A DNA stretch of 15,388 bases, taken from NCBI GenBank assembly GCA_002471375.1, contig DKPV01000058.1, positions 89,561 through 104,948 of the forward strand. Reading direction: 5' to 3'. The notes below the pieces were generated by a model, which did no database searches, was not told where the DNA came from, and saw only the letters and a program-made list of their open reading frames with translations. A program made the translations under genes and the position numbers. Of this stretch, positions 14,833 through 15,388 are shown in pieces; the first letter of the stretch is position 1, and each line of letters opens with the position of its first letter. The stretch is from Flavobacteriales bacterium UBA7325 (GTDB lineage Bacteria; Bacteroidota; Bacteroidia; Flavobacteriales_D; Crocinitomicaceae).

Positions 14833-15388
14833 TTATGAGATTATAAAATGCGAACTAATAGACTGATTGTTTACCATTCGACGAATAACGTCTGCGAACA
14901 AGTCCGCCACACTGACAATACGAATTTTATCATGTGGCTCTTTCAGTGGAATTGTATCTGTTACAATCAATTCTGTAATTTTTGAATCTGTAAGACGCTT
15001 GTACGCCGGTCCAGAGAGAACGGCATGTGTACAAAATGCTCTTACGCTTAAAGCTCCCTTCTCCATGAAGAGATCTGCTGCTTTAGTCAATGTTCCTGCT
15101 GTGTCGATCATATCATCCACAAGAAGAACATCTTTACCGCTAACGTCACCGATTACCGTCATTTCGGCAACTTCATTTGGCTTACGGCGCTGTTTATGAC
15201 AGATTGCAAGACCAACGTTAAGACGTTTAGCGTATGAATTGGCACGTTTTGCTCCTCCGGCATCAGGGGCGGCCATGATCATGTTTCCAGTATTAAACTT
15301 CGCGATTTCTGGATAGAAGATAGTTGATCCATATAGGTGATCAACTGGCACTTCGAAGAAACCTTGAATTTGATCTGCGTGTAAATCC
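14833..15388 (-). CDS. prs: Ribose-phosphate diphosphokinase (5' end outside window)
   Basis: Prs makes PRPP from ribose 5-phosphate and ATP for purine, pyrimidine, His, Trp and NAD synthesis in the cytoplasm. The last 184 or so codons of a roughly 310-residue enzyme are present. The visible part begins with DLHADQIQGFFEVPVDHL, the conserved segment between the two domains. It contains APDAGGAKRA, and the PRPP-binding loop VLLVDDMIDTAGTL that binds the ribose phosphate. The C-terminus SISSHF resembles the usual SxSxLF ending. The frame stays open to the right edge, so the GTG at 15349-15351 is an internal Val codon and not the start. The gene is followed 11 bases later by rplY, a common pairing. 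Confidence 0.96.
   Translation of the reverse strand, partial: DLHADQIQGFFEVPVDHLYGSTIFYPEIAKFNTGNMIMAAPDAGGAKRANSYAKRLNVGLAICHKQRRKPNEVAEMTVIGDVSGKDVLLVDDMIDTAGTLTKAADLFMEKGALSVRAFCTHAVLSGPAYKRLTDSKITELIVTDTIPLKEPHDKIRIVSVADLFADVIRRMVNNQSISSHFIIS

Noticed and set aside
15349..15351. GTG as the start of prs
   Set aside because: The frame continues upstream to the window edge with conserved PRPP synthetase sequence, so this is an internal valine.
1..15388. CRISPR arrays, insertion sequences, tRNA or rRNA genes, phage or defence genes
   Set aside because: I found no regularly spaced repeats, transposase motifs, terminal inverted repeats or structural RNA signatures on reading both strands.

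Overview
The window looks like chromosomal DNA of a Bacteroidota bacterium, most probably of the order Flavobacteriales. The evidence is a secreted protein with a type IX secretion (Por) C-terminal sorting domain, a flavobacterial-style ribosomal protein L32 that has lost three of the four zinc cysteines, several upstream TAnnTTTG boxes (the Bacteroidota -7 promoter element), little Shine-Dalgarno sequence before most starts, and moderately AT-rich DNA. I cannot place it at genus level.

Positions 1-6250 are almost all minus-strand housekeeping genes. Read in the direction of transcription, pepA (M17 leucyl aminopeptidase) overlaps pdxA (pyridoxal phosphate synthesis) by one base. Then comes yceD/DUF177 - rpmF (L32), a 303-base gap, and fabH - accB - accC (start of fatty acid synthesis; accC runs off the left edge). 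The gap lies where many bacteria carry plsX. It contains a weak hairpin, a possible fabH promoter, a 10-bp direct repeat and a 24-codon open frame, but no convincing gene.

Positions 6341-7559 hold an unrecognised minus-strand pair: a 315-residue lipoprotein followed, with an 8-base overlap, by a 92-residue exported protein. Divergent from it is a YgiQ-family radical SAM protein (7667-9571).

Positions 9687-14131 carry two plus-strand genes for exported enzymes. The first is a 986-residue multidomain surface protein with an N-terminal lysozyme-like region, an N-acetylmuramoyl-L-alanine amidase domain, a CUB domain, a laminin-G-like region, an Fn3-like region and a T9SS tail. The second is an S41-family protease with a signal peptide. 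A strong 12-bp hairpin terminator separates them from the convergent minus-strand rplY (L25/Ctc) and prs (PRPP synthetase), which runs off the right edge.

I see no mobile element, CRISPR array, tRNA, rRNA or clear defence system. Most of the window is ordinary core genome. The least explained parts are the lipoprotein/small exported protein pair, the architecture of the big amidase, and the plsX-less gap between rpmF and fabH.
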